Below, piece by piece: positions 63,778 to 64,000 of a stretch of DNA of 64,000 nt. The number at the start of each line of letters is the position of its first letter. The stretch's first letter is position 1. This DNA comes from Bacillus amyloliquefaciens DSM 7 = ATCC 23350. GTDB lineage: Bacteria > Bacillota > Bacilli > Bacillales > Bacillaceae. The translations under genes and the position numbers were made by a program. The stretch covers positions 3,157,001 through 3,221,000 of the forward strand of contig NC_014551.1 of the NCBI RefSeq assembly GCF_000196735.1, given 5' to 3'. The notes under the pieces were generated by a model. That model ran no database searches and was not told the origin of the DNA. It was given only the letters and a program-made list of their open reading frames with translations.

Positions 63778-63811
63778 GAAAAACGAGACCGGATATCTTC
63801 TCTCGTTTTTC
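63778..63811 (-). terminator. terminator of the rsoA transcript
   Basis: GAAAAACGAGA and TCTCGTTTTTC form a perfect 11-pair stem; the T-rich arm works in either direction, but the only gene ending here is rsoA on the minus strand. Confidence 0.8.
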
Positions 63812-63853
63812 TCGCGGTGGGCAGAGCGGTATATCAGTCATCCCGCCCTTTTG

Positions 63854-64000
63854 TCAGGAGTTTTCATTTATAAGATGTAGAATAAATTCCCAAAATCCAG
63901 GCACTTCCTGGCATAACAGCATGTCCGCTTTTTCAACTATTTTAATCTTTAATTCTTGTTCCAAATCTTCTCTTTCCTGGTAAGACGTATTGCTCAGTTT
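63854..64000 (-). CDS. rsoA: RsoA, SigO co-activator, 3' part (cut by window edge)
   Basis: The last 48 codons of a minus-strand gene that continues beyond the window: KLSNTSYQEREDLEQELKIK then IVEKADMLLCQEVPGFWEFI and LHLINENS. The SYQEREDLEQEL segment is like sigma factor region 2, and in B. subtilis the gene next to yvrH encodes RsoA, a small protein that works with SigO to recruit core RNA polymerase. Position and sequence agree. Confidence 0.75.
   Translation of the reverse strand, partial: KLSNTSYQEREDLEQELKIKIVEKADMLLCQEVPGFWEFILHLINENS

Overview
The window is a chromosomal segment from a Bacillus of the subtilis/amyloliquefaciens group. From position 9626 rightwards the gene order follows the B. 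subtilis 168 backbone (sufB to metN, yusD to yusZ, mrgA, htrB, cssRS, yuxN, citG, gerA, lia, yvq/yvr, ending in rsoA). Two blocks break that order: a prophage at the left edge and a small A+T-rich island in the middle. The island carries a restriction-modification system whose proteins I recognise as R.BamHI, C.BamHI and M.BamHI. BamHI comes from B. amyloliquefaciens H, so that strain or a close relative is the likely source.

Layout. Positions 1-9600 are one end of a temperate prophage. Its early/replication genes are all on the minus strand: a VapE-like primase-helicase (cut by the window edge), a family A DNA polymerase, a three-repeat protein, a DUF2815 SSB-like protein, a DUF2800 Cas4-like nuclease, several small proteins, a DUF771 protein and a Cro-like protein. 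A lysogeny switch at about 7250-7500 separates these from the plus-strand repressor, ImmA-type protease and tyrosine integrase. The integrase ends about 60 bp from the sufB stop codon, so the phage sits just downstream of sufB, probably in its terminator.

9626-30589 holds host metabolism: sufCDSUB (Fe-S assembly), yurZ, metNPQ under a SAM riboswitch, yusDEFG with gcvH and yusI (yusF is frameshifted), the FadR-controlled fadNAE operon, yuzL, the PRODH gene fadM, two CotF-like spore proteins, and the yusOP regulator/efflux pair. 30600-33840 is the BamHI island, which has replaced most of yusQ-yusT: a tautomerase C-terminal fragment remains on the left and an orphan plus-strand terminator on the right.

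33876-63680 is backbone again. It holds iron uptake (yusV), peptidase yusX, PerR-regulated mrgA, secretion stress (htrB/cssRS), TetR regulator yuxN with two copies of its likely operator, fumarase, the gerA germinant receptor, the liaIHGFSR envelope-stress operon, the cobalamin uptake/adenosylation cluster yvrCBA-yvqK, yvrD, yvrE and the yvrGH two-component pair. The 3' end of rsoA closes the window.

The main points for a second look are the chromosomal setting and decayed flanks of the BamHI island, the face-to-face promoters of the phage switch, the frameshift in yusF, a conserved-looking reading frame without an AUG between yurZ and sufC, and the apparent absence of a cobalamin riboswitch before yvrC. 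All assignments come from reading the sequence and from memory of the families; no database search was run.
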